Positions 27,562 to 36,375 of a DNA stretch of 64,000 nucleotides are shown piece by piece. Position 1 is the stretch's first letter. Each line of letters begins with the position of its first letter. The notes beneath the pieces are model-generated. The model ran no database searches, was not told where the DNA came from, and worked only from the letters and a program-made list of their open reading frames with translations. The position numbers and the translations under genes are program-made. The stretch spans positions 19,969-83,968 of the forward strand of contig JAWLDT010000003.1 of assembly GCA_041686485.1 (NCBI GenBank), read 5' to 3'. This DNA comes from PUPG01 sp041686485. Lineage in GTDB: Bacteria; Bacteroidota; Bacteroidia; Bacteroidales; UBA7960.

Positions 27562-27708
27562 GTGAACAGTAAACGGTAAACAGTGAACAGTGAACAGTAA
27601 AAAAAGCTGGAAACTCGAAGCTGGAAGCCCTGAGACTTCTCTATCTAACCTCTACCTTCCAACTTCTAACTTCTTCTCTGCTTCCAGCTTCGGGCTTCCA
27701 ACTTTTTT
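27562..27708. repeat. Third heptamer locus with large imperfect hairpin
   Basis: Begins in 7-base register directly after the gap: GTGAACA, GTAAACG, GTAAACA, GTGAACA, GTGAACA, GTAAAAA, two A, then GCTGGAA, ACTCGAA, GCTGGAA. So it joins the unit types of the arrays at 5.5 kb and 18 kb. The 29 bases at 27600-27628 are complementary to 27680-27708 with about 4 mismatches; the second arm is made of inverted heptamers (TTCCAGC, TTCGGGC, TTCCAAC) and ends in six T. Confidence 0.9.
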
Positions 27709-27773
27709 GAATCACATAAAAATTCGTTGGCTTGCCATATATTATAGGCGTTGGCCCGATGGGCGACTAGCTT
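27709..27773 (+). repeat. 65-bp dispersed REP-like element, copy A
   Basis: Starts GAATCACATAAAAATT, contains a small hairpin GGC-GTTG-GCC at 27747-27756, and matches the reverse complement of 47673-47737 at 53 of 65 positions with no indels. It abuts the heptamer hairpin on its left. Confidence 0.85.
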
Positions 27774-27867
27774 ATAACCCTTTTATATGCAGCCAATAAG
27801 TAGTATAATAGCTGTTAAACTTTGGCGGGCTTTTTGTTGTTGTATGTGTAAATATAAATAAAATGAT

Positions 27868-29097
27868 ATGCGAAAGATAATTTTCATTATACTGACTCTG
27901 TTTATTTTAACACCGCTCAAGGGAACTGCTGAAGACAATGGGTTTCGTTTTGACGTAAGCAGGGATGTTATAGATATCCCTATTGAGTTGCGAAATAATC
28001 TGGCTGTTTTGCCATTGTATATTAACGACAAAGGGCCCTTCTATTTCATACTGGATACGGGTGTTAATACAACCATCCTGACCGAACCGGCTCTCGCAGG
28101 ATTTCTTAATCTGAATATCACAGAAACCATTATGGTATATGGCTTAGGTGGCGAAGGCGTCGTGGAGGCCGCTGTAGCGACAGGGGTAGATATGAGCATC
28201 CGGGGTATAAAAGGAAACAACATGGACTTGATTGTTATCCCCGAAGATATCCTTTCTTTTTCCGAAACTTTTGGTTTTCCGGTTTTTGGTATTCTCGGCC
28301 ATGATTTTTTTAAAAATTTTGGTGTAGAGATCAGTTACGCCGATGAGCGCTTAACCTTATATCGCAATTCCAATTACAGGATACGCGGTGGGGATGACGT
28401 TATTCCGATTGATATTGTTCAGGGCAAACCTTATGCCAGTGCAACACTTGTCGGTCAGAACGGGAATCAGATGACAACCCAGCTGCTTATAGATCTTGGA
28501 GCAAGCAACCCATTATACCTGAACAACACGTATGTTCCATTATCCGAAACCACCATGGAGGGTTATCTCGGGCGTGGTATCAGTGGGAATCTGCTCGGGC
28601 AATTGGGGCGGATTGAAAGTTTGATAATCGGGGGCAGCAAGATAGATAATCTCGTCGTCTCCTACCCGGACGCAAATTTTCTCCAATTTGCGGGAGAACA
28701 GATCGATTGGGAAGGAATTATTGGCGGTGGAATTGTAAAACGCTTTGATTTGATTTTGGATTATACGAAGGAAATCATGATCCTGCGTTCTAACAAGCAC
28801 ATTTCAGAGCCTTTCCACACCAATCTGAGCGGCCTTGAGGTCATCTCAGGGGGTGATGATTTTAGTGATTTCGTCATTCATTATGTGCGGAAAGGTTCCA
28901 CGGGTTATGAAGCCGGGATCATGCCGGGTGATAAAATCATTGAGCTAAACAGCCGCGACGGCGATTCGCTGGATCTCGAATATATTCTGGATGAATTATC
29001 CGGTAGTCCCGGCGACCGCATCAATCTGACATATTCGCGAAATGGGGAAACAAAAGAAGTAACTTTCCGGCTCCGGGAAGATCTGCCGTTCAGCTAA
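27868..29097 (+). CDS. Retropepsin-like aspartyl protease with C-terminal PDZ domain
   Basis: A 409-residue exported protein: signal peptide about residues 1-21, then a retroviral-type aspartyl protease domain with DTG at Asp63-Gly65 (FILDTGVNTTIL). A second similar stretch has LLIDLGASNP (Asp209), where Thr of DTG is replaced by Leu. Residues about 320-405 form a PDZ domain (VRKGSTGYEAGIMPGDKI). Two halves, each with an Asp motif, suggest a single-chain pepsin-like arrangement instead of the usual homodimer; the second site may be structural. The family is common in Bacteroidota, with mostly unknown periplasmic substrates. It converges on the 5'-nucleotidase gene with 2 bases between the stops. 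Confidence 0.87.
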   Translation: MRKIIFIILTLFILTPLKGTAEDNGFRFDVSRDVIDIPIELRNNLAVLPLYINDKGPFYFILDTGVNTTILTEPALAGFLNLNITETIMVYGLGGEGVVEAAVATGVDMSIRGIKGNNMDLIVIPEDILSFSETFGFPVFGILGHDFFKNFGVEISYADERLTLYRNSNYRIRGGDDVIPIDIVQGKPYASATLVGQNGNQMTTQLLIDLGASNPLYLNNTYVPLSETTMEGYLGRGISGNLLGQLGRIESLIIGGSKIDNLVVSYPDANFLQFAGEQIDWEGIIGGGIVKRFDLILDYTKEIMILRSNKHISEPFHTNLSGLEVISGGDDFSDFVIHYVRKGSTGYEAGIMPGDKIIELNSRDGDSLDLEYILDELSGSPGDRINLTYSRNGETKEVTFRLREDLPFS

Positions 29098-29099
29098 CT

Positions 29100-30857
29100 T
29101 TATGGAATGAGATATTGCTTGTCGTTTTCCCGTCCCTGTTCAGCATACTCTTCCGGTATAATCTTCCAGTTATTGCGTTTTTCGGGATGGTATACCTCGA
29201 TTTCCGTAAAAAAGTCAATTATTTTTGTCCGCAGATCCTCATCGGATGTATTAACAATACGATCTTCGAGTTCATTTTTTGGAATGCCGGCTCCGTCGGT
29301 CAGATGACCTCCTCCCCCGCTTCCGCGGTAAGAGTTTATGGCTACCGTATAAGTGCTGTCGGCATAAAAAGGTGTATCATCTTCCATACCGGTGATCTCG
29401 ATACGTTGACCCACAGGCTGAGTAACATCTACGACATAGGTGATCCCGGCTGCAGAATCAAAGTTATAGGGGGGATTTCGCAAGGCGGAACGGCCACGAC
29501 GTTCGGGAGGTACACGTCCCAGTTCATCCGTGTAAAAATTTAAAAGAAAATCGTCTTCTTCCTCCATGGTATTCATCCATAAACCATAGGAATACTCCAG
29601 GTAGTCAAGAATTTCCCTGCCACTCAACGTCATGGTATAGAGATAATTTTCATATTCATACAGGCTGAAAAAATCGCGCATGTACATAGTACCTTCCTGA
29701 ATGGTTTCATTAAACGCAAGTGGGGCAGCAAAAGAGAGGTCGGCATCTGTAAGCTTCAGCTGAATATTGTGAACCAGGTCAGTGAATGCCGCACTGCCAA
29801 AGAAAGATTCGATAGAATGCATGGGCTCACTGATTTCTGCAATTTTCCGATTGGAAAACCGCAATATTTCCTGCACATCATCATCAAATTCATTAATGAA
29901 CTGATGGCTGGGAACAGCCCTGTCCGTATCAATCATTTCTGCACGAACATCCGTTAACTCATAAGACTGCCGGGAAGTACGTGAGAAAGACAATTCCGCC
30001 ACGGCCAGATTTTCAGCAAAGTGGCCTGGTCCAAGAAGTAGTACCTCCTCCCCTTCTCTGTTAATAATGGTGCGTACGTGACGACGATGATCATGGGCGG
30101 TAAAAATTACATCAAAACCAGGCACCTCTTTGGCCACATAGCCGGAAGCATTTTCCAGAGGGTGATCGGAAGGATCGGGTTCCAGAGGGCCTAATCCGCT
30201 ATGAAACAATCCGACAATGGCATCCACGTCTTCATGCTCGCGAATATGGTCTACCCATTCACCTGCGGATTCAACCAGATCCCGAAACGCAAGGCCTTCC
30301 CAAAGATGGGCGGGCAACCATTGGGGCACACCCGTGGTGGTCAGACCAAGCACGGCAATTTTGATGCGTTGCCGCTCAATAATTGTATAAGGTTGGAAAT
30401 ATGGCTCTCCGGTTTCTTTATCTTTAACATTGGCCCCCATCCAGGGAAAATCAAACTCTTGTTCCAACCGGTTATAGACCTCGGGACCTGCTTCAATATC
30501 GTGATTTCCGATGGTGGCAGCGTCAAATTTCATAAAATTCATCACCCGGCTGAACAGGTTTTTGTCAGCATCCTGAATAAAATTGGCATAATAGGCAGCA
30601 GGAGATCCCTGGATAAGGTCACCGTTGTCAAGCAAAATAAGGTTACTGCGATCTTGTGACCGGATAGACTGCACGATATAATGGACATTGGCCATGGATG
30701 TTTTGGCAGGCTTATTAGCAACAAAATTGTAAGGAAATAGTCTGGCATGGACATCGCCGGTTGCGGCCACCTGTATTTTTACATCACGTGCTTCCGTATT
30801 GAATGAGATTACCGAAAAAGCCAACAAGGATAAGATCAGCGGGATTAATCGAGGCAT
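29100..30857 (-). CDS. 5'-nucleotidase / 2',3'-cyclic phosphodiesterase family protein
   Basis: A 585-residue exported metallophosphoesterase. The start at 30857 gives a signal peptide (MPRLIPLILSLLAFSVISF). The N-terminal calcineurin-like domain shows GDVHARLFPY (metal Asp/His), LDNGDLIQGS, GNHDIE and FTAHDHRR, so all metal ligands are present. The C-terminal 5'-nucleotidase domain (about residues 345-540) has the nucleotide-binding region with FFSLYEYENYLYTM and INSYRGSGGGG. Such enzymes release phosphate and nucleosides from nucleotides or cyclic nucleotides in the periplasm. It lies downstream of rpoD beyond that gene's terminator. Confidence 0.92.
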   Translation of the reverse strand: MPRLIPLILSLLAFSVISFNTEARDVKIQVAATGDVHARLFPYNFVANKPAKTSMANVHYIVQSIRSQDRSNLILLDNGDLIQGSPAAYYANFIQDADKNLFSRVMNFMKFDAATIGNHDIEAGPEVYNRLEQEFDFPWMGANVKDKETGEPYFQPYTIIERQRIKIAVLGLTTTGVPQWLPAHLWEGLAFRDLVESAGEWVDHIREHEDVDAIVGLFHSGLGPLEPDPSDHPLENASGYVAKEVPGFDVIFTAHDHRRHVRTIINREGEEVLLLGPGHFAENLAVAELSFSRTSRQSYELTDVRAEMIDTDRAVPSHQFINEFDDDVQEILRFSNRKIAEISEPMHSIESFFGSAAFTDLVHNIQLKLTDADLSFAAPLAFNETIQEGTMYMRDFFSLYEYENYLYTMTLSGREILDYLEYSYGLWMNTMEEEDDFLLNFYTDELGRVPPERRGRSALRNPPYNFDSAAGITYVVDVTQPVGQRIEITGMEDDTPFYADSTYTVAINSYRGSGGGGHLTDGAGIPKNELEDRIVNTSDEDLRTKIIDFFTEIEVYHPEKRNNWKIIPEEYAEQGRENDKQYLIP

Positions 30858-30895
30858 GTACATATGGCACAAAAATAATGGTGAGGGATGGGTAT

Positions 30896-30940
30896 AAAAA
30901 ACCGGCACCATATACATAAGATGTGGAGCTATGGTACCGG
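30896..30940 (-). terminator. Rho-independent terminator of rpoD
   Basis: CCGGCACCATA (30902-30912) pairs with TATGGTACCGG (30930-30940) with one G-T pair. Read on the minus strand the stem is followed by a run of T (30896-30901). Confidence 0.88.
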
Positions 30941-30948
30941 ATAACTTT

Positions 30949-31815
30949 TTACTGACCCAGATAAGCTTTCAACAGCTTGCTCCGGGACGTGTGTTTCAAT
31001 CTTCTGATGGCCTTTTCCTTTATTTGCCGGACACGTTCACGTGTAAGGTCAAACTTTGCTCCGATCTCATCAAGGGTAAGGCCGTGATTCATACCAATAC
31101 CAAAGTACAGGTTAATTACGTCGCGTTCTTTTTCAGTAAGGGTGGCCAGTGACCGTTGTATCTCTCTGGCCAGTGATTCGTGAATCAGGCTGGAGTCGGC
31201 ATTGGGAGAATCCTGGTTAACATATACATCAAGCAGGCTTGCATCCTCTCCCTGCACCAGGGGTGCATCCATCGAAACGTGATGGGTGGAAATCCTGTAT
31301 GATTCACTGATCTTATTCTCGTGCACATCCAATGCTTTAGCCAGCTCTTCAGATGAAGGCGGCCTTTCGTATTGTTGTTCAAGTTTGGATGCCTCTTTTT
31401 TGATCTTGTTCAACGAACCTACCTGATTAAGTGGCAGCCGGACAATACGCGACTGCTCAGCCAGGGCCTGGAGAATAGACTGACGTATCCACCAGACGGC
31501 ATAGGAAATAAATTTAAATCCCCTGGTCTCATCAAAACGTTTGGCGGCTTTGATCAGTCCCAGGTTGCCTTCATTGATAAGGTCAGGCAGACTCAACCCC
31601 TGATTCTGATACTGTTTAGCCACAGACACCACAAAACGGAGGTTGGCCTTGGTAAGCTTCTCCAGCGCAACCTGATCACCCTGCTTGATCCGCTGTGCCA
31701 GCTGGACCTCCTCTTCTGCAGATATCAAAGGTACTTTGCCAATTTCCTGAAGGTACTTATCCAATGAAGCCGTATCACGGTTTGTGATCGATTTTGATAT
31801 TTTAAGCTGTCGCAT
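30949..31815 (-). CDS. rpoD: RNA polymerase primary sigma factor
   Basis: A 288-residue sigma-70 protein of the short Bacteroidota primary type (RpoD/SigA without region 1.1). It starts MRQLKISKSITNRDT; regions 2.1-2.4 contain NLRFVVSVAKQYQNQGLSL and FKFISYAVWWIRQS; region 4.2 is LTRERVRQIKEKAIRRLKH, matching the common housekeeping sequence. It should read the TAnnTTTG promoters found across this window. It has an excellent promoter of that type itself, and its own terminator. A paralogue of identical length lies at 16409-17275. Confidence 0.96.
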   Translation of the reverse strand: MRQLKISKSITNRDTASLDKYLQEIGKVPLISAEEEVQLAQRIKQGDQVALEKLTKANLRFVVSVAKQYQNQGLSLPDLINEGNLGLIKAAKRFDETRGFKFISYAVWWIRQSILQALAEQSRIVRLPLNQVGSLNKIKKEASKLEQQYERPPSSEELAKALDVHENKISESYRISTHHVSMDAPLVQGEDASLLDVYVNQDSPNADSSLIHESLAREIQRSLATLTEKERDVINLYFGIGMNHGLTLDEIGAKFDLTRERVRQIKEKAIRRLKHTSRSKLLKAYLGQ

Positions 31816-31880
31816 ATATTATCTGTATAAAATTTTGATAACTAGGGATATTTACACCTTTAGGCCTCCAAAAAGTCCCG

Positions 31881-31912
31881 CAAAGGTACAAATTTTTTGT
31901 TAGAATTCCAAA
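31881..31912 (-). promoter_or_regulatory. Promoter of rpoD
   Basis: On the minus strand TTTG (31912-31909), 20 bases, then TACCTTTG (31888-31881), about 65 bases before the rpoD ATG. Both elements and the spacing fit the Bacteroidota consensus. Confidence 0.8.
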
Positions 31913-31918
31913 GCATAT

Positions 31919-33403
31919 TTACTCCATGCCTATACCGTAGTAAGCATGACGACCGTCGGGATAAACGCCTTCCAGTAGCACGCCACCTGTTTTTCCTTCC
32001 AGCAGCCTTATGACATCATCGGGTGATTCTACGGGCTCTTTATCGATATGTGTAATGATAAATCCCACACGAACACCTGCATTCGCCAATATACCTCTGG
32101 AGATAGAGGCGACCTGTACCCCCTGTTCCACATTCAGTTCATCCAGAACTTCTTCGGATGCCTCAGAAAAGCGGGCACCCAGCTTATCAGTAAAGTCCCT
32201 CTCTTCCCTGGTAACAGCAGCTACCTCACCATATATATTCTTTAAAGTGGCAGTAGTTTCGTATTCTTCACCATTTCTGTGATACCGCACCCTGATCTCA
32301 TCGCCGGGACGCTTACGCGCAACCGTTTCAACAAGCTTTGATGGATTTGTGATGATTGTTTCATCAATACCTGTAATTACATCCCCTTCCTGCAGACCGG
32401 CTTCTTCTGCCGCACTGTTTGTGCGCACCTGTTCAATATAGGCTCCTTGTAAAATATCCAGGTCCAGCTCCTCAGCACGCCGTGAGGTTAGCTCGGAGAT
32501 CTCAACGCCAAGCATACCACGCTGCACTTCTCCATATTCAAGAAGGTCTTCAACAACTTTGGCCGCAATATTAGAAGGGACAGCAAAGGAATAACCGGCA
32601 AATGTACCGGTTGTGGAAGCAATTGCCGTATTGATACCAACCAGTTCACCATGTGTGTTAACAAGCGCTCCTCCGCTATTACCACGATTTACGGCTGCAT
32701 CTGTCTGAATAAAAGCTTCGATGGCCATCTCTTCCTGTAAAATATTAATATTACGCCCTTTTGCGCTTACAATTCCTGCTGTTACTGTGGAAGACAAATT
32801 GAATGGATTGCCGACTGCCAGCACCCATTCTCCCACACGCAACTGATCTGAATCCGCAAAGGTAATATAAGGCAGGTCGTCAGCATCAATCTTCAATAAA
32901 GCCAGGTCGGTATTTGAATCGGTTCCGACGACCTCGGCATCATACACCCGATTATCATATAAGGTTACTTCGATATTCATCGCCTCAGCAACAACATGAT
33001 TGTTGGTAATGATATGGCCTTCGGGGCCTAAAATAACACCACTTCCGCTTCCGATCCTGGGTTCGGGCTCAGGCTGAGAACGCCGCTCACGGGGGCCAAA
33101 AAAGAAATCAAAAAAGTCATCATTAAAAAAATCATCATAGGGACTCCTTCGCCGTTCAAACTCCGAACGAATATGGACTACCGAATTAACCGTCTTCTCA
33201 GCCGCCTCCGTAAAATCTGGCAGGCCGGCTACCTGATCATCCATCTGATTCACCAGAGAAGATGGCACGCGCTCCGAACGATGCGGAATGGTTATTGATT
33301 CATTTGTATTTTGTCGCTGCTCCGGAGAAACATAGTAATTGATCCCCAGTGCCGCAATACCACCAATAATCGCAACGAAAAACAAATACACAAATTTTTT
33401 CAT
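31919..33403 (-). CDS. Do/DegQ-family periplasmic serine protease
   Basis: A 494-residue HtrA-family protease and chaperone of the periplasm. The start at 33403 is chosen because AAGGA lies 6 bases upstream and the protein then opens MKKFVYLFF with a membrane-anchor or signal segment. The trypsin-like domain has His136 (TNNHVV), Asp166 (SNTDLALL) and Ser243 (GNSGGA), all intact. Two PDZ domains follow (about 285-375 and 395-490). An acidic and Arg-rich loop (about 85-115) replaces the LA loop of E. coli DegP. Its role is to remove misfolded envelope proteins. It is encoded upstream of rpoD, separated by the rpoD promoter. Confidence 0.95.
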   Translation of the reverse strand: MKKFVYLFFVAIIGGIAALGINYYVSPEQRQNTNESITIPHRSERVPSSLVNQMDDQVAGLPDFTEAAEKTVNSVVHIRSEFERRRSPYDDFFNDDFFDFFFGPRERRSQPEPEPRIGSGSGVILGPEGHIITNNHVVAEAMNIEVTLYDNRVYDAEVVGTDSNTDLALLKIDADDLPYITFADSDQLRVGEWVLAVGNPFNLSSTVTAGIVSAKGRNINILQEEMAIEAFIQTDAAVNRGNSGGALVNTHGELVGINTAIASTTGTFAGYSFAVPSNIAAKVVEDLLEYGEVQRGMLGVEISELTSRRAEELDLDILQGAYIEQVRTNSAAEEAGLQEGDVITGIDETIITNPSKLVETVARKRPGDEIRVRYHRNGEEYETTATLKNIYGEVAAVTREERDFTDKLGARFSEASEEVLDELNVEQGVQVASISRGILANAGVRVGFIITHIDKEPVESPDDVIRLLEGKTGGVLLEGVYPDGRHAYYGIGME

Positions 33404-33882
33404 AGCATCCTTATGTTTACCATTTAACAATATTTATAATGTTTTGTTTGCCCGACTTTCTTTTAAAAAAACAAAAATATAGCATATAGCTAATACTAAC
33501 ATCTGGCTAATACTAAAAAGCATCATACCCCTTCACTCACTTCACACACACAATAAATGTGCCTTACGGCCATGTTTTTTCTTAATAAAACCAAAATTAA
33601 ACAAATTATGGTTTTTATACGTCACCGGTAGCGTCCTTCAATTTGTTGGCTGCAAATATCATACAGACATACAGACAAAATGTATGGCGCAAAATGCCAA
33701 CTATGCAATCATTTCCTGAAGAAAACGCTTCGTAGCTGCTTTTCTTTTGTTGTTTTCATGTAAATTTGGATCAGCATGGTGTATTGTAACAACAAATGAC
33801 ATGTTGTCATGGTTTACATCCCGGGGTACTTTTACACATGCGCCTTTGCATAACCAAAACTGCAGAACCAAAAACAAAGCCG
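33404..33882. other. Intergenic region between divergent degQ-type and dapF genes
   Basis: About 480 bases, AT-rich. No credible coding sequence: the in-frame ATG at 33796 upstream of dapF would add 29 residues unlike any DapF. Promoters for both genes must lie here; TACTTTTA near 33827 is a poor match to the -7 consensus. No riboswitch recognised. Confidence 0.5.
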
Positions 33883-34704
33883 ATGCATTTTATATTTCAC
33901 AAATACCATGGCACTGGTAATGACTTTATCCTGATCGATAACCGGAACGGGAATTTTCAACCGCCGGATAATAACTATCAGGCGTTGATTGCCCATTTAT
34001 GTCACCGCCAACTCGGCATAGGTGCTGACGGGCTTATCCTCTTATCAAAGAGCCAAAGAGCAGATTTCAGGATGACCTATTTTAATTCAGACGGCAGGGA
34101 AGGAAGCCTTTGCGGAAACGGTAGCCGTTGTCTGGCGGCCTTTGCCTGTCAAAGCGGCCTTGTAGCAGACAAACACATGACTTTCGAAGCTGCTGATGGC
34201 AGGCATACAGCCACCATTCTTTCACAAACCGGTTCATTGTTTGAGGTAAAAGTTGAGCTGTTGCCTGTGTCGCCGCCCGAAAAAACAGCGAAAAACCGGT
34301 ATTTTGTAAATACGGGCTCACCACATCTGGTAGTATTTGTGGATGACCTGGACAACCTTGACGTAGTCAGTGAAGGCCGCAGGTTGCGCCATACACCTCC
34401 CTGGTACCATGAAGGAATCAATGTTGACTTTGTTAGCACGAAAGCCCATAATAAGCTATCAGTCAGAACCTATGAGCGTGGTGTAGAGAATGAAACGCTC
34501 TCGTGTGGAACAGGCGTAACAGCTGCAGCAATTGCCGCATGGGTGAATGATCCCGGTGAAGCCTCCATGCAATACCACATTACCACCCAAGGAGGATCAC
34601 TGGAGGTGTCGTTCTCACCGGCAAAAAAAAATCAGCCGAATTTTACGGATATATACCTTACCGGACCGGCACAATTTGTGTACAAAGGTGAAATGGTTTA
34701 TTAA
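33883..34704 (+). CDS. dapF: Diaminopimelate epimerase
   Basis: A 273-residue enzyme that converts LL- to meso-diaminopimelate for lysine and peptidoglycan synthesis. The start at 33883 gives MHFIFHKYHGTGNDFI, the usual N-terminus. The two catalytic Cys are present: Cys77 in LCGNGSRC and Cys208 in SCGTGVTAAA. The two halves are the expected internally similar domains. It is followed after 40 bases by a GNAT gene and mltG, likely one transcript, with two of the three genes tied to cell-wall synthesis. Confidence 0.96.
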   Translation: MHFIFHKYHGTGNDFILIDNRNGNFQPPDNNYQALIAHLCHRQLGIGADGLILLSKSQRADFRMTYFNSDGREGSLCGNGSRCLAAFACQSGLVADKHMTFEAADGRHTATILSQTGSLFEVKVELLPVSPPEKTAKNRYFVNTGSPHLVVFVDDLDNLDVVSEGRRLRHTPPWYHEGINVDFVSTKAHNKLSVRTYERGVENETLSCGTGVTAAAIAAWVNDPGEASMQYHITTQGGSLEVSFSPAKKNQPNFTDIYLTGPAQFVYKGEMVY

Positions 34705-34744
34705 CTTTGTCCCCGAAAAGATATCTTGAACAATAAGGCAACAT

Positions 34745-35272
34745 ATGCAAGCTTTAATCGGTGAACGCATTCAATTGAGGCCGGTTGAAATTGAAGACCT
34801 CGACGTAATATACCAGTGGGAAAACAACCCCCAAAACTGGCATGTGAGTAATTTTGTCAACCCGGTTTCACGGTTTTTTCTTGAACAATATATATTGACT
34901 TCTCAAAATAATATTTATGCTGACCATCAGTTACGATTAATGATTGTGGATCATCAGAACAAGCAGTTGGGCATTATTGACCTGTTTGATTTTGACCCGC
35001 ATCATCGCCGGGCGGGAGTCGGCATCTTACTGGGACCGGGCGAAGGAAAAAAAGGTTACGCCACCGAAGCACTGAAACTGGTTATTGATTATGCCCGAAA
35101 AAATTTGAGCCTGAAACAGCTTTATTGTGGAATAAATCCTTTCAATGAGGACAGTGTAAATTTATTTCGCAAACAAGGATTTCAAATTACAGGGCAAAAA
35201 AAAGCCTGGCGGCTTATTGATGATTCATGGCACGATGAATATTTTTTACAACTGATTTTGAAGGAGGAATAA
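34745..35272 (+). CDS. GNAT-family N-acetyltransferase (RimJ/RimL-like)
   Basis: A 175-residue acetyl-CoA-dependent transferase. The N-terminus RIQLRPVEIEDLDVIYQWENNP is typical of the RimJ/RimL/SpeG branch, and GEGKKGYATEAL is the acetyl-CoA pyrophosphate loop. NPFNEDSVNLFRKQGF is the conserved C-terminal segment. Acceptor may be a protein N-terminus, spermidine or another amine and cannot be told. Its stop overlaps the mltG start by one base, so translation is probably coupled. Confidence 0.88.
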   Translation: MQALIGERIQLRPVEIEDLDVIYQWENNPQNWHVSNFVNPVSRFFLEQYILTSQNNIYADHQLRLMIVDHQNKQLGIIDLFDFDPHHRRAGVGILLGPGEGKKGYATEALKLVIDYARKNLSLKQLYCGINPFNEDSVNLFRKQGFQITGQKKAWRLIDDSWHDEYFLQLILKEE

Positions 35273-36333
35273 TGCCAAACATGACGCGGCAACAAACAAG
35301 AAGATATCGGATAATCCTTATATTGGCATCAATGTTGGCTGTTGCAGGTCTAACGGCTGGTATATGGTTGTATATAGCCATATACGCACCCAATGTTGAC
35401 CTGGAGGAGAAAGAGCATACCCATTTGCATATACCGACCGGTAGCCATTATGATGATGTAAAACAGGCCCTTCAGGAGCAAAATATCATTCAGAACATGG
35501 GCAGTTTTGACTGGCTGGCCGGACAAAAAAACTATCCGGAACGTATTTTACCGGGTCGCTACAGGATCCGTGATGGAATGAGCAACAATGCTTTGATCAA
35601 TCTGCTGCGCTCGGGAGAGCAGGATCCGGTCATGTTAACTTTCTCCAACATACGCACAAAGCAGGAACTTGCTTCTGTAATAGGCAGTCAAATTGAAGCA
35701 GATTCTCTTTCCCTGATCAGGCTGCTCCTTGACAATGAAATCATGCAGCAGGCCGGCATGGATACCCTTACCGGCAAGATGCTGTTTTTGCCCAACACCT
35801 ACGAAGTATTCTGGAATACGACAGCCTCAGAACTGCTGGCTCGCATGCAACGTGAATATGCTGCTTTCTGGAATGAGAAAAGGCTTAAGAGGGCGGAGGA
35901 AATAGGACTAACACCGGAAGAGGCAGGTATCCTGGCTTCGATTGTCCAGAGCGAGACCAGCAAAGTATCGGAAATGGATCGCATTGCCGGGGTTTACATG
36001 AACCGCCTTGAACGCAATATACCTTTGCAGGCTGACCCCACCGTTATTTTTGCCCACAGGGATTTTGGTATCCGGCGTTTACTCAACCGACACCTGACCA
36101 TTGATTCTCCCTTTAATACCTATAAATACAGGGGGCTTCCACCCGGACCCATCAGGCTACCGGCACCACACGTGATCGATGCCGTACTTTATTATGAAGA
36201 ACACGACTACCTCTATTTTAGTGCAAAAGCTGATTTCAGCGGATACCACTCCTTTGCGGAGAGCTATACCGAACACCTCAGGAATGCGAGGGAATTCAGA
36301 AGAACGCTGGACGACAGAGACATATTCAGGTAA
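35272..36333 (+). CDS. mltG: Endolytic murein transglycosylase MltG (YceG-like)
   Basis: A 353-residue membrane-anchored enzyme that cuts nascent glycan strands and sets peptidoglycan chain ends. A transmembrane segment (about residues 12-34) is followed by a LysM-like part (about 45-115) and the YceG catalytic domain. The catalytic Glu is Glu228 in IVQSETSK, followed by the diagnostic RIAGVYMNRLERNIPLQADPT (written here only as a family landmark). GLPPGPIRLP near the C-terminus is also conserved. It overlaps the GNAT gene by one base. Full family length. Confidence 0.94.
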   Translation: MPNMTRQQTRRYRIILILASMLAVAGLTAGIWLYIAIYAPNVDLEEKEHTHLHIPTGSHYDDVKQALQEQNIIQNMGSFDWLAGQKNYPERILPGRYRIRDGMSNNALINLLRSGEQDPVMLTFSNIRTKQELASVIGSQIEADSLSLIRLLLDNEIMQQAGMDTLTGKMLFLPNTYEVFWNTTASELLARMQREYAAFWNEKRLKRAEEIGLTPEEAGILASIVQSETSKVSEMDRIAGVYMNRLERNIPLQADPTVIFAHRDFGIRRLLNRHLTIDSPFNTYKYRGLPPGPIRLPAPHVIDAVLYYEEHDYLYFSAKADFSGYHSFAESYTEHLRNAREFRRTLDDRDIFR

Positions 36334-36375
36334 CGGTGCAAAAACCTGTTATATAGATTATCAAATATAATATGT

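Noticed and set aside
33796..33882. Upstream extension of dapF by 29 residues
   Set aside because: DapF proteins begin at the MHFIFHKYHGTGNDF motif; the extension has no family match.
33404..33882. Lysine riboswitch before dapF
   Set aside because: No matching helices seen and this group is not known to use it for dapF.
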